Origin: Methylophilales bacterium LSUCC0135 | Lineage (GTDB): Bacteria; Pseudomonadota; Gammaproteobacteria; Burkholderiales; Methylophilaceae | Direction of reading: 5' to 3' | Length of the DNA: 64,000 nucleotides | Assembly: GCA_001704575.1 (NCBI GenBank) | Contig: MCAW01000002.1 | Coordinates: 1-64,000, forward strand | Shown here: one piece after another, positions 19,506 to 28,851 of the stretch | How positions within the stretch are numbered: position 1 is the first letter of the stretch | Layout: every line of letters starts with the position of its first letter | The notes under the pieces: generated by a model | Seen by the model: the letters and a program-made list of their open reading frames with translations, nothing else | The model's database searches: none | Told to the model about the DNA's origin: nothing | Translations under genes and position numbers: made by a program

Positions 19506-19534
19506 GTACGTTGAGGAGGCAAACGCCTCGCGAA

Positions 19535-19843
19535 TCAATGTGAAGCTGCCGCGTCTGCAGCCAGTGGAATCAGATCAAGAACACCGTAAAGCGTGGCAAG
19601 ACTGCTGAGATTGGCGGGAAGGTTGGTATAAGACAGGTCGCAACCACCAGCTTTTGCCTGGCGCAACCACTCGAACAACAGACTGATCGCAGCCGAATCG
19701 ACTTCGGCTACACCGGCCATATCGACCTTGAGCGCAGCAGTGCCATCGACGATCACACCCTCGGCGAGCAGCTTTTCAATATCAGCCAGCACCAGATCGC
19801 CGCTGATACGCCAACATCCCTCATTTTTGATAATTTCCACCAC
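19535..19843 (-). CDS. mlaB: STAS-domain protein MlaB
   Basis: MlaB is the cytoplasmic regulatory subunit of the MlaFEDB phospholipid transporter. The 102-residue protein is a single STAS domain with the DSAAISLLFEWLRQA segment holding the conserved serine region. It starts at GTG. It is the last of the five mla genes. Confidence 0.85.
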   Translation of the reverse strand: MVEIIKNEGCWRISGDLVLADIEKLLAEGVIVDGTAALKVDMAGVAEVDSAAISLLFEWLRQAKAGGCDLSYTNLPANLSSLATLYGVLDLIPLAADAAASH

Positions 19844-19863
19844 GCCAAAAACTCGTCAGGGGC

Positions 19864-20484
19864 TTAAACACCCAGCTCCCGGTTCTTCTCGGCCAGTCTC
19901 TGAATCAGCCCGTCCATACCGCCAACCTGACGGATTTCGTTGCTGAACTGGCTGCGGTAATTCGTCACCAAACTCACACCCTCAATCACGATATCGAAGA
20001 CTTTCCAGCCGTTGGTGCCCTTCTCCAGCGTATAGTCGATCGCAATCGGCTGGCCGCCCGGCTGCAGAATCTGGGTTTTTACCGTAACTCGCGTGGCATC
20101 GGGCTGGGCACGGAAAGGCAGGTACTGAATGGTCTGATTGCGGTACTTGGACAGGGCGCTGGCATAAGTGCGCAACAAGAGGCTGCGGAACTCCTTCTGA
20201 AACTCCGCTTGCTGTTCTTTGGTAGCCGTTGCCCAATTGCGCCCCAGCACCAGGCGGCAGACACGGTCGAAATCAAAATTGGGTAAAATCTTCGCTTCTG
20301 CCAGCGCGAATATCTTCTGCTGGTTGCCGTTCTGGATATCCTTGTCGTTTTTGACGATCTCGATTACTTCATCGGCAGTTTTTCTGACCAGCTCGTCCGG
20401 CCCCATTTCTGCCACGGCCGAACCGGCAAAACCTAGTAACGCCAGGAAATATAAACCGCTAAGCAACTGTTTCATCATGTTCAC
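19864..20484 (-). CDS. mlaC: Periplasmic phospholipid-binding protein MlaC
   Basis: MlaC shuttles phospholipids between the outer-membrane MlaA complex and the inner-membrane transporter. The 206-residue precursor has a Sec signal ending near AVAEMG (residue 25) and the NFDFDRVCRLVLG and family-typical Tol_Tol_Ttg2 pattern. It is 21 bp after mlaD. No mlaA is in this window. Confidence 0.92.
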   Translation of the reverse strand: MNMMKQLLSGLYFLALLGFAGSAVAEMGPDELVRKTADEVIEIVKNDKDIQNGNQQKIFALAEAKILPNFDFDRVCRLVLGRNWATATKEQQAEFQKEFRSLLLRTYASALSKYRNQTIQYLPFRAQPDATRVTVKTQILQPGGQPIAIDYTLEKGTNGWKVFDIVIEGVSLVTNYRSQFSNEIRQVGGMDGLIQRLAEKNRELGV

Positions 20485-20505
20485 CCGATCGTTGGTGGTG
20501 TTGAA

Positions 20506-20979
20506 TTATTCGTTTGATTCCGAAGACTCTGAAGCCTTGCTGTAAAGAAACTGACTGATCATTTTTTCCAGGACTATGGCATCCTGCGTCTGCAGGATTT
20601 TATCATTTTCCTTCAGGAATTCCTCATCGCCGCCGGCTTCAAGACCGATGTACTGCTCGCCGAGCAAACCGGCAGTGTAAATATTGGCAAAGGTATCCTT
20701 GGGGAAGGGATATCGTTTGTCCAGCTTAAGATTGACGCGAGCTTCATAAGTAACACTGTCGAACTGGATGGAGTCTACGCGGCCGACCACCACACCGGCA
20801 CTCTTGACCGGGGCACGCGGCTTCAGTCCGCCGACATTCTGGAAATAAGCACTGACGGTATAGGTCTCGCCAAGATTGCTGCTGGTCAGATTACCAACCT
20901 TCATCGCCAGGCCAAGGAGGGCAGCGATACCCAATGCGGCAAAAATCCCCACCCACAAATCAATTTTGGTTCTATCCAT
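20506..20979 (-). CDS. mlaD: MCE-domain protein MlaD
   Basis: MlaD is a membrane-anchored hexameric ring protein of the Mla transporter. The 157-residue protein has one N-terminal membrane helix (WVGIFAALGIAALLGLAMKV) and one MCE domain with VKSAGVVVGRV and the GLLGEQYIGLEAGG segment. It lies between mlaE (32 bp) and mlaC (21 bp). Confidence 0.94.
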   Translation of the reverse strand: MDRTKIDLWVGIFAALGIAALLGLAMKVGNLTSSNLGETYTVSAYFQNVGGLKPRAPVKSAGVVVGRVDSIQFDSVTYEARVNLKLDKRYPFPKDTFANIYTAGLLGEQYIGLEAGGDEEFLKENDKILQTQDAIVLEKMISQFLYSKASESSESNE

Positions 20980-21011
20980 GTTATCCCCTCAAAATTTCAC
21001 TTGCCGCAAAT

Positions 21012-21809
21012 TCAGCTGATCATGAACGAGGTCATGACGAAGTCCAGACCCAATACAGCCAATGACGAATTAACAACGGTACGGGTCGTGGCACGGCTGA
21101 CACCGTCGGCAGTCGGCGGCGCGTCATAGCCCTCGAACAGGGCGATCATGGCGCAGGCAACACCGAACACACAGCTCTTGATAAAGCCGTTCATGACATC
21201 TTCCCTGAAATCAACACTGGCTTGCATCTGCGACCAGAAAGCGCCGCCATCGACACCGATAATCGGCACCGCGACCAGATAGCCGCCAAGTATGCCGATC
21301 ATGGAAAACAGCGAGGCCAGCAAAGGCATGCTGATCACACCTGCCCAGAAGCGTGGCGCTACCACGCGGGCAATCGGGCTCACCGCCATCATTTCCATGG
21401 CAGACAACTGCTCCGTAGCCTTCATCAGGCCGATCTGTGCCGTGATTGCCGTGCCGGCTCGCCCGGCAAACAGTAGTGCCGTGACCACGGGACCCAGCTC
21501 GCGCACCAGCGACAGCGCCACAAGCACACCGATCGCCTCTGACGAACCGTATTTTTGCAGGGTATTGTAGCCCTGCAACCCCAGCACCATACCGACGAAA
21601 AACGCTGAAACAATGATAATGATCAAGGACAGCACACCGGTGAAATAGATCTCACGTATGACCAGATTAGGCCTGCGCAGGCTCTCGCCGGAATAAATCA
21701 GCGTATAGGCAAAAAATCTTGCGGCAGAACCAAGCCGCCAGAACTGATCGACCAGACGGTGGCCGATCCCGCGCAACAGGCTGTCGAACCCGGATAAAAG
21801 CCTAGACAT
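21012..21809 (-). CDS. mlaE: Mla transporter permease MlaE
   Basis: The 265-residue inner-membrane permease of the phospholipid transporter has the MlaE family pattern (ELGPVVTALLFAGRAGTAITAQIGLMKATEQLSAMEMM region, at residues ~105-145) and about five membrane helices. Its start overlaps mlaF by 8 bp. Confidence 0.95.
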   Translation of the reverse strand: MSRLLSGFDSLLRGIGHRLVDQFWRLGSAARFFAYTLIYSGESLRRPNLVIREIYFTGVLSLIIIIVSAFFVGMVLGLQGYNTLQKYGSSEAIGVLVALSLVRELGPVVTALLFAGRAGTAITAQIGLMKATEQLSAMEMMAVSPIARVVAPRFWAGVISMPLLASLFSMIGILGGYLVAVPIIGVDGGAFWSQMQASVDFREDVMNGFIKSCVFGVACAMIALFEGYDAPPTADGVSRATTRTVVNSSLAVLGLDFVMTSFMIS

Positions 21810-22608
21810 CGTGACCTCTCAGCATGTCGCCTCTGTAATCCGGCGCCGGATAATGGAAAGGCACCGGACCATCGACTTCGCCATGCACGAACTGATGTAC
21901 AAAAGGTAGCGTCGATTTGCTCAACTCATCCGGCGTACCTTCTGCCGCCACCATGCCATCGGCAACAAAATAAACATAGTCGACAAAAGAAAACGCCTCG
22001 CGCACATCGTGCGTCACGACGATGGAAGTAGCGCCGAGCGCATCGTTAAGACGCCTGATCAGATTGCAGATTACACCCATGGAAATCGGGTCGAGACCGG
22101 CAAACGGCTCGTCGTACATGATGATGGCAGGATCGAGCGCCACGGCGCGGGCCAGAGCAACACGCCGCGCCATACCGCCGGAAAGCTCGGTCGGCATCAG
22201 GTCACGGGCACCCCGCAGACCGACTGCATTTAATTTCATCATCACCAGATCACGAATCATGGATTCCGGCAGACTGGTATGTTCACGCATCGGGAATGCG
22301 ACGTTTTCGTAAACCGACAGATCTGTGAACAACGCCCCCATCTGAAACAGCATGCCCATCTTGCGTCGCAACTTCTGCAACTCCCTGCGGCCCTGCTCGT
22401 GCACAACGGTACCATCCACCCTGACTTCGCCGTCGACCGGCTTTAGCTGGCCGCCTATCAATCGCAGCAATGTGGTTTTACCGCTACCGCTACCGCCCAT
22501 GATGGCCACCACCTTGCCGCGCGGAAAAGACATGTTGATGCCTTTATGCAACATACGGCCGCCATAGCCAAAGGATAGGTTGTCGATTTCGACGATGTTG
22601 TCGGTCAT
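21802..22608 (-). CDS. mlaF: Mla transporter ATPase MlaF
   Basis: The 268-residue ABC ATPase energises phospholipid transport in the Mla system. It has Walker A GGSGSGKTT, signature LSGGMARRV, Walker B IIMYDEPFAGLDP and H-loop VVTHDVREA. It is the first gene of mlaFEDCB. The 95 bases upstream, between this gene and the pilin gene, show no clear promoter. Confidence 0.95.
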   Translation of the reverse strand: MTDNIVEIDNLSFGYGGRMLHKGINMSFPRGKVVAIMGGSGSGKTTLLRLIGGQLKPVDGEVRVDGTVVHEQGRRELQKLRRKMGMLFQMGALFTDLSVYENVAFPMREHTSLPESMIRDLVMMKLNAVGLRGARDLMPTELSGGMARRVALARAVALDPAIIMYDEPFAGLDPISMGVICNLIRRLNDALGATSIVVTHDVREAFSFVDYVYFVADGMVAAEGTPDELSKSTLPFVHQFVHGEVDGPVPFHYPAPDYRGDMLRGHDV

Positions 22609-22703
22609 AGCTTATTGTTAGGTTTATCTGGCTGCCATTTTAATGCAAATGCTCCAGATGGCATAACTGCAAATACAGGAATTAGAATATGGCTGAAATT
22701 CTT

Positions 22704-23354
22704 TCAAAATGCCATGCAGACGTTGTACAGCATGGCGTCCTCGACTGCCCTCTCTCCACTTGACGGCAGCCAGTCGGCACCACCATCTGCATATACCCTG
22801 AAAGCGCCCCTGTCAGTGGCACCGTCATCCAGTGTGATATCCAGCTGTCGGGCCAGACGGCCGGAGACCGCGGCGGAACAGACGGCAAAAGCACCGGGGA
22901 GTCCTGCCGGTCCACTGAAACCGGTGACGCTCTCAATGCCGATAATACCCCCATCAGCATTGGCTGGGTAATACTGCGCATCATTCAAATTGGTAGAGCC
23001 AGTTGCGATGCCCGCCAGGCGCACATGCTGCCAGAACACTTCGGACTCCGATGCCGCCGGGTTGCCGGCCGCGTTCCAGACGCCTTCGATTTTGCCGTTG
23101 CCCAAGGTGCCGCCAGCGCCATTCTGCGCACCGGGAATCAGGTCTGCGGCAGACCTGTGATCGCCGGGCAATGCCCGGAATCTGTCCTGATAAGCATAAA
23201 TGTAGACTTGGACATTCTTGAAATCCGCCGCCATGTTTTTCACTTTGGCACTATTGATCAACTCCTGGCCCTTCAACACCATGCCGAGTAGCAGTCCGAT
23301 AATGACCAGCACCATCGCCAGCTCTATCAACGTAAAGCCTTTTTTCGCCTTCAT
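22704..23354 (-). CDS. Type IV pilin-like protein
   Basis: The 216-residue protein begins MKAKKGFTLIELAMVLVIIG, a type III prepilin signal with cleavage expected after the Gly and Glu at mature position 5. A long hydrophobic helix follows, then a soluble domain with two cysteines near the ends (AVCSAAVSG and LYNVCMAF). It could be a minor pilin or pseudopilin. A GGGAGG ribosome site supports the ATG at 23354. No prepilin peptidase, assembly ATPase or other pilin gene lies near it. The function is not known. Confidence 0.85.
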   Translation of the reverse strand: MKAKKGFTLIELAMVLVIIGLLLGMVLKGQELINSAKVKNMAADFKNVQVYIYAYQDRFRALPGDHRSAADLIPGAQNGAGGTLGNGKIEGVWNAAGNPAASESEVFWQHVRLAGIATGSTNLNDAQYYPANADGGIIGIESVTGFSGPAGLPGAFAVCSAAVSGRLARQLDITLDDGATDRGAFRVYADGGADWLPSSGERAVEDAMLYNVCMAF

Positions 23355-23443
23355 GTCAGCCTCCCTTTTTAAGGGAAAGTATCCCACATGAAGACAGAAA
23401 CAAAAAGTCACATCAATGGCTGTCCGTCAGTCGAGCGGCGAAA

Positions 23444-23476
23444 CCAAACCCCATCCGGCTGTGCCGGATGGGTTTC
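23444..23476 (-). terminator. Hairpin terminator after ccsB
   Basis: A strong stem (10 perfect bp, CCCATCCGGC with GCCGGATGGG, loop TGT, extended by AAAC/GTTT) begins 3 bases after the ccsB stop. The following T-tract is weak (TTTGG read leftward). Confidence 0.7.
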
Positions 23477-23478
23477 AA

Positions 23479-24624
23479 TCAAAGCTCACCGTAGGAATGC
23501 AAACCCGAGAGGAACATGTTGACGCCAATGAAAGCGAAGGTGGTGACGAACAATCCGATGACCGCCCACCACGCCAACACCGGGCCGCGCATGCCTTTGA
23601 CGAGACGCAGGTGCAGCCATGCTGCATAGTTGAGCCAGACGATCAGCGCCCAGGTTTCCTTCGGATCCCATGACCAATAGCCGCCCCAAGCTTCAGCCGC
23701 CCACATGGCACCAAGTATGGTGGCAATGGTGAAGAAGGCAAAGCCGATGGCGATCGATTTGTACATGACATCGTCCATCGTATCGAGTGAAGGCAGACGA
23801 GAGGCCAATATGCCACGTGACGAAAGCAGATAGGCCACGCCTACCATCGCTGCCAGTGCGAATGCGCCATAACCGATGAAGTTGGTCGGCACGTGTATCT
23901 TCATCCAGTAGGATTGCAATGCAGGCACCAGCGGCTGAATGGTATGTGCCTGGCGATCAAAGATATACCAGAGTATGAAACCGACAGCAGCACTGACGAT
24001 CAGCATCACGAAACCGCCGAGCTGACGGGTTGCATAACGCTGCTCGTAATAAAGATAGATCAAAGCGGTAATCAGGCAGAACAGCACAAACACTTCATAC
24101 AGATTACTCACCGGAATGTGGCCGACATCCGGGGCTATCAGATAGGACTCGTACCAGCGCACCATCAATCCGACGAAACCCATCAAAACCGCGGCCCAGG
24201 CTAATGAAGATGCAAACTTGCCGGTGAACTCCGAACGATTGAACAAGGCTACCCAGTAAATCACGGTGGCGAGAATGAACAACACGTTCATCCACATGAT
24301 GCCGGACTGGCTAGAAATCAGATATTTAAGAAAGAAAACCTGTTCGGCGCGCTCGAGGTTCGCATCGTAAAGATAGATGGCGAACAGACTCAATGCACCT
24401 ACTCCCACCACCAGCGCTCGCACGGGCCTCCAGACCCAGCCCAGCCAGATGAAAATCAGGGCAGCACCAAACAGAAAGCCCTGTTCATAAACATCCATGT
24501 GATGATTGTAGTAATTGAAGGCATAAATCGACCCCGCCATCAGCAGGAACGCGTACAACCAGTCCTGCCAGTTCAAACGCTTTAACAGTGGAATCGGCTC
24601 ATCAGCCGCGTAGACGTTATTCAT
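23479..24624 (-). CDS. ccsB: Cytochrome c biogenesis protein CcsB (CcsA/ResC family)
   Basis: This 381-residue membrane protein works with ResB in system II haem delivery and attachment to apocytochromes c. It has about eight membrane helices and the haem-handling tryptophan-rich motif WGGYWSWDPKETW near residue 315, with flanking histidines. It is preceded by resB (30 bp) and followed by a terminator. Start ATG 24624 has GGGGA upstream. Confidence 0.93.
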   Translation of the reverse strand: MNNVYAADEPIPLLKRLNWQDWLYAFLLMAGSIYAFNYYNHHMDVYEQGFLFGAALIFIWLGWVWRPVRALVVGVGALSLFAIYLYDANLERAEQVFFLKYLISSQSGIMWMNVLFILATVIYWVALFNRSEFTGKFASSLAWAAVLMGFVGLMVRWYESYLIAPDVGHIPVSNLYEVFVLFCLITALIYLYYEQRYATRQLGGFVMLIVSAAVGFILWYIFDRQAHTIQPLVPALQSYWMKIHVPTNFIGYGAFALAAMVGVAYLLSSRGILASRLPSLDTMDDVMYKSIAIGFAFFTIATILGAMWAAEAWGGYWSWDPKETWALIVWLNYAAWLHLRLVKGMRGPVLAWWAVIGLFVTTFAFIGVNMFLSGLHSYGEL

Positions 24625-24654
24625 GGTGATTCCCCAAAGGTATTACGATTTTCA

Positions 24655-26610
24655 TCAAGCCAGAAGCCTCTGCAACTGCTCCTGATATTTCGAAAATTCG
24701 ACATCAAGATCCCGGTTCTTGCGATTGGACGAGATGGCGAATAAAACGCGATTGTCGGGTTTGACCAGCATCCAGATTCTGCGTTCACGGATATAAATCA
24801 TTGCAAAAATACCCAGCACCAGAAGAACGGAACCGGAATAAACCAGATTCTTGCCCGGCGAACGTGTCAACTGCAGCCCGCTGGCTTCGCGGTGCTCGTA
24901 CTCCTTGAGTTGCATGTAAAAAGGTGTGCCATAGAAAAACAGATCACTAAGACTGTTGAGACTGTCCTGCAGAAACAGAACCGTCTCTTCATTAGGGTTG
25001 GCGGCTGGCTTGCCGGCCAGTTCGCGCGCAAGATTATTGGCCTCATAAGCCGCGCCGTTAATGATCTTGATGTAGGTTTGCGCTGCCTTTTCGCGCTCTG
25101 CTTCAGGTACCGATTCTTCGATCAAAGCTGCAACACGTGTATATCCACCCAACGCAAAAGCTTTCAATAGTTGCCTGACGCTGGATTCGAATTTCTCTTG
25201 CACCTCGGAATTAGGACCTCCTGCAGGCAACGCACTAGCAGAAAGTCTGCTAGCAATCAGTTCATGTGCCTTAGCATCCATCATGACCGCTCGAAACCGC
25301 ATGAATCCATCGACCTGAAATTCATCATCGACAGGTATACGCAGGTATTTGTAATCTTCCTGCAAGGTCGCTCGCATACCTGACACAAAATAATAACGGC
25401 CGTCTAATTGTAAAGGCTGCATGTAAGTGACGTATTCGCGCGCCTGACCTTGTGAATCACGGACTTTATAGGTAACGTTCGGGCCAACATTCTGCAGCTT
25501 ACCCTTACCGTCTTCGGAAAGATTGAGAATGTTGAATTTGCGGAAATCATCGAATTCAAGCGTTACCGCTTCATCAGCCTCGCCAAGAACCAACTGCTCA
25601 TGCACGACACCCTTCACCGGCAAACTCACAACCTGATCGCCGAAAAGTGCCCACATTTTAAAGTCCAAATTCGAGCCACCATCCTGAAAGTCTGACTGAT
25701 AAATAGTAATGCCTTTATAGGTCAGCGGCTTGTTGACACTAATAGTAGCCTCCAGTGGTTCAGCGAGTTCGGCATCGGTAATCACCAGATCACTCTCGAA
25801 AGATTTTGGCTGCCCGGTAGCGTAATGTTCAATGCGAAAATCTTTCAAAGCCACTGTGAATGGCAACTCCTGCACGAGATAGCCGTCACGCATACGCATA
25901 AATGAAACATCAGCACTGGTACCTTCGGGCAGGGTCATGTTGGCGCGGAAAGACAGATTGGCAATTGAAAGCCGGCTTTCAGCGGGAACCTCGGATGCAG
26001 GGATATCCAGAGTCTCGACTTTCTTGTAGCCCATCAACTCCTGTATCTTGAACGGCACATTACCGTCTATCAGACCGCCGATACAGATGACGACAATCGC
26101 GAGATGGGTAAAAATATAACCCAATCGCTGGTAAGTGCCTGCCTTAGCCACAATCAGCTCGCTACCGCCCTCATGAGCAACCGTTTTATATCGGAAACCG
26201 CGCGTGGCCAGAAACCTTGTCAGCTTGGCCTTGATTTCCTCGGTGCTGCCCCCAGCCTGATACTCATGGCGGTGGCTGAATGCACGCAGGGATTTCTCCG
26301 TTGCATGCTCACGCCACAAGCGCATCTCGCGCAGCATGGTCGGCGAATTACGATAAATGCAAAGACTGGTAGACAGCACCAGAAAAACCAGAATGAGCAA
26401 AAACCAGACGCTATGGTAGACATCATAAAGTCCGAGCACCTCAAACACCTCGAACCAGAATTGGCCGAACTGCACGATGTAATTGGTATAAGGCTCATTC
26501 TGCTTGAGCACGGTACCGATAATCGAGGCGATGCCGAGAACCGTCAGCAGGCTGACGGCAAATCGCATGGAACTGAGCAGGTCGTAAATGCGTTTGGAAG
26601 TGGTTTGCAT
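24655..26610 (-). CDS. resB: Cytochrome c biogenesis protein ResB
   Basis: ResB is the second component of system II cytochrome c maturation. The 651-residue protein has three membrane helices near the N-terminus (SSMRFAVSLLTVLGIASIIGT first), a large periplasmic domain and a final helix near residue 600. I start it at the ATG at 26610, as the longer reading begins with TTG. With ccsB it would serve cytochromes c1 and c4 encoded in this window. Confidence 0.92.
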   Translation of the reverse strand: MQTTSKRIYDLLSSMRFAVSLLTVLGIASIIGTVLKQNEPYTNYIVQFGQFWFEVFEVLGLYDVYHSVWFLLILVFLVLSTSLCIYRNSPTMLREMRLWREHATEKSLRAFSHRHEYQAGGSTEEIKAKLTRFLATRGFRYKTVAHEGGSELIVAKAGTYQRLGYIFTHLAIVVICIGGLIDGNVPFKIQELMGYKKVETLDIPASEVPAESRLSIANLSFRANMTLPEGTSADVSFMRMRDGYLVQELPFTVALKDFRIEHYATGQPKSFESDLVITDAELAEPLEATISVNKPLTYKGITIYQSDFQDGGSNLDFKMWALFGDQVVSLPVKGVVHEQLVLGEADEAVTLEFDDFRKFNILNLSEDGKGKLQNVGPNVTYKVRDSQGQAREYVTYMQPLQLDGRYYFVSGMRATLQEDYKYLRIPVDDEFQVDGFMRFRAVMMDAKAHELIASRLSASALPAGGPNSEVQEKFESSVRQLLKAFALGGYTRVAALIEESVPEAEREKAAQTYIKIINGAAYEANNLARELAGKPAANPNEETVLFLQDSLNSLSDLFFYGTPFYMQLKEYEHREASGLQLTRSPGKNLVYSGSVLLVLGIFAMIYIRERRIWMLVKPDNRVLFAISSNRKNRDLDVEFSKYQEQLQRLLA

Positions 26611-26715
26611 GGACTTCAAGGCTTTATCGTTTCAATAAGTAATCGGCATTAGGACAAGCCTGACTGGCGGGAGTTGCCAAGCCAGCAGGTCGCCAGCAAA
26701 AAAACAGCTGCGGCT

Positions 26716-26747
26716 GAAAAAGTTAAGGGCGGCAAACGCCACCCTTT
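26716..26747 (-). terminator. Rho-independent terminator after cytochrome c4
   Basis: Read leftward, AAGGGTGGC pairs with GCCGCCCTT (one G-T pair) around a 4-base loop, followed by AACTTTTTC. It begins about 29 bases past the cytochrome c4 stop. Confidence 0.75.
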
Positions 26748-26775
26748 AAACCAGATAACCGCCTTAATTTAAGCC

Positions 26776-27384
26776 TTAACGCAGACCCTGAATATAGTCA
26801 GCCACAGCCGCCATATCCTGATCGGAAAGCTTGGATGCGATCATGCGCATCATCTTGGCCGCATCGTTGGCACGCTCACCGGAACGGAAAGTCTGCAACT
26901 GTGCAACCGTGTAGTCAGCATGCTGGCCTGCCAGACGCGGGAACTGAACCGGCACGCCGGCACCTGTCGGGCCATGACATGATGCACAGGCGGGTACGCC
27001 CAGACCTGCAATGCCGGCTTTGTAGATTTTTTCGCCGACCGAACCCTTGCCGTTGGACTTGGCAGTACCAGGCTTGGCCGTTTGCGATGCATAGTAAGCG
27101 CCGAGGTTGGCCATATCTTCATCACTCAGAGCAGCAACCATACCGGCCATGATCGCGTTCTTGCGCTCGCCGGATTTGAAGTTATGCAATTGCTTGGCGA
27201 TGTATTCGGGATGCTGACCTGCCAGCGTCGGGTACATGGAAATGGGACTGTTGCCGTCGGCACCGTGACAAGCCAGACAGACCTGATTGGCAATAGTAGC
27301 GCCTTTGGCAGCATCGCCGGCAGCGTTGGCGGAAACGGCACTGAACAAACCTAACGCAAAGGCCGCAAATATACGAAAACTCAT
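26776..27384 (-). CDS. Dihaem cytochrome c4
   Basis: A periplasmic electron carrier with two class I cytochrome c domains. The 202-residue precursor has a Sec signal (cleavage near ANAAG) and two haem sites, CLACH in the first half and CASCH in the second. Each is followed by a likely Met ligand region (SMYPTLAGQH and QFPRLAGQH contexts). The ATG at 27384 has GAGGAG upstream. The gene is divergent from engB, an arrangement seen in many beta/gammaproteobacteria. Confidence 0.93.
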   Translation of the reverse strand: MSFRIFAAFALGLFSAVSANAAGDAAKGATIANQVCLACHGADGNSPISMYPTLAGQHPEYIAKQLHNFKSGERKNAIMAGMVAALSDEDMANLGAYYASQTAKPGTAKSNGKGSVGEKIYKAGIAGLGVPACASCHGPTGAGVPVQFPRLAGQHADYTVAQLQTFRSGERANDAAKMMRMIASKLSDQDMAAVADYIQGLR

Positions 27385-27513
27385 ACCCAACTCCTCAGTA
27401 CTCAACGGTTGATACAGAAATGGTTGCAGGACAATAATCGGCGTATTTTATCGAAAAGCGCTATAACGTGATAGCATTTTCCACTCTTTCCGTGCGCGAC
27501 AAACCAATTTCCC

Positions 27514-28137
27514 ATGCCCCTGTTCCAGAACGCCAGTTTTTTCATCTCCGCTCACAACCTGCGCGATCTGCCTCCGCCCACCGGCGTAGAAGTGGCCTTC
27601 GCCGGCCGCTCCAACGCAGGCAAATCGAGCGCACTGAATACGCTGGCCAACCACAACCGACTGGCTTATGTGAGCAAACAGCCAGGGCGCACCCAACTGA
27701 TCAACTTCTTCACGCTCGGCAATGACCGTTTTCTGGTCGATCTTCCGGGTTATGGCTACGCCAAGGTGCCGCAAGCCATGCGCGAACACTGGCAGCTGAC
27801 ACTATCGGCTTATCTTAGTCACCGGACATCGCTTTTCGGCCTGGTGTTGGTGATGGATTGCCGCCATCCGCTCACACCACTGGACCGGCAGATGCTCGAC
27901 TGGTTCTGCCCCAGCGGCAAGCCTGTGCATGTGCTGCTGACCAAGTCGGACAAACTCTCGCGCAACGCTGCCAGTCAGACTTTGCAAAACGTCAGGAAAG
28001 AACTTGATGCGACCTGGGGAAACTGCACAGTGCAGCTGTTCTCCAGCCTGAAAAAGCAGGGCGTGGAAGAAGCAGAAAAAGTGATCGGCCAGTGGCTACT
28101 TGCGCAGAAAGATCAGATCCCAGACACCATGGCCTAG
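27514..28137 (+). CDS. engB: Ribosome biogenesis GTPase EngB/YsxC
   Basis: EngB is an essential GTPase in 50S subunit assembly. The 207-residue protein has G1 [11 protein letters not shown]2 region [11 protein letters not shown]3 DLPGYGYAK and G4 TKSDKL. Its 3' end overlaps the convergent trmB gene by 42 bp. Both stop codons and both C-termini look right, so the overlap seems real. Confidence 0.95.
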   Translation: MPLFQNASFFISAHNLRDLPPPTGVEVAFAGRSNAGKSSALNTLANHNRLAYVSKQPGRTQLINFFTLGNDRFLVDLPGYGYAKVPQAMREHWQLTLSAYLSHRTSLFGLVLVMDCRHPLTPLDRQMLDWFCPSGKPVHVLLTKSDKLSRNAASQTLQNVRKELDATWGNCTVQLFSSLKKQGVEEAEKVIGQWLLAQKDQIPDTMA

Positions 28138-28815
28138 ATTGATGCCACGCTTCTCGAATTTGGTCAGCGGCCGATAGTCCGGCCTAGGCGCATAATCCGC
28201 CGCCGTATTCTGCAGCAGCGGCTCAGCATTCAGCACTTCCAGCACCCATTCCGCGTATTCCTGCCAGTCGGTTGCCACATGCAGGTAAGCGCCTGCTTTC
28301 AGTTTGCTGCACAGCATGTTGACGAAGGGCCCCTGAATCAGACGGCGCTTGTGGTGGCGCTTTTTATGCCAAGGGTCGGGAAAGAAGATATGCACGCCCT
28401 CCAGCGAACCGTCGGCAATCATGTTATTCAACACTTCGACCGCATCATGTTGAATCAGCCTGACATTCTTCAAATCAGAGGCTCCAATCAGCCGCAGCAG
28501 GTTGCCGACACCCGGACCATGCACTTCGATGCCCAGGTAATCAATATCCGGATTGGCAGCCGCAATCGCCGCCGTACTATCCCCCATACCGAAGCCGATC
28601 TCCAGCACCTTGGGGCTTTCCTTGCGGCCGAACAATGCATCGAGCGCCAGCATCTGCGGCGCATAGGGCACGCCATAACGTGGCATGGCGGTTTCGATTG
28701 CCCGCTGCTGCGCAGCAGTCAGACGACCCTGACGCAAAACGAAACTGCGTATCGGTCTGCGTCTGAGATCGGCGCTATTGGAATCGGGGTTTTCTGGCAG
28801 ATTTTTTTCAGTCAT
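28096..28815 (-). CDS. trmB: tRNA (guanine-N7-)-methyltransferase
   Basis: TrmB forms m7G46 in tRNA. The 239-residue protein has the SAM-binding EIGFGMGDS, the [15 protein letters not shown] motif and the family-typical C-terminus [11 protein letters not shown] chose the ATG at 28815 over a TTG at 28830; neither has a good ribosome site. It overlaps engB tail to tail by 42 bp. Confidence 0.94.
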   Translation of the reverse strand: MTEKNLPENPDSNSADLRRRPIRSFVLRQGRLTAAQQRAIETAMPRYGVPYAPQMLALDALFGRKESPKVLEIGFGMGDSTAAIAAANPDIDYLGIEVHGPGVGNLLRLIGASDLKNVRLIQHDAVEVLNNMIADGSLEGVHIFFPDPWHKKRHHKRRLIQGPFVNMLCSKLKAGAYLHVATDWQEYAEWVLEVLNAEPLLQNTAADYAPRPDYRPLTKFEKRGINLGHGVWDLIFLRK

Positions 28816-28851
28816 TGAAGAATTCGGCAAACTGGTTGATCGAGGCGGCGA

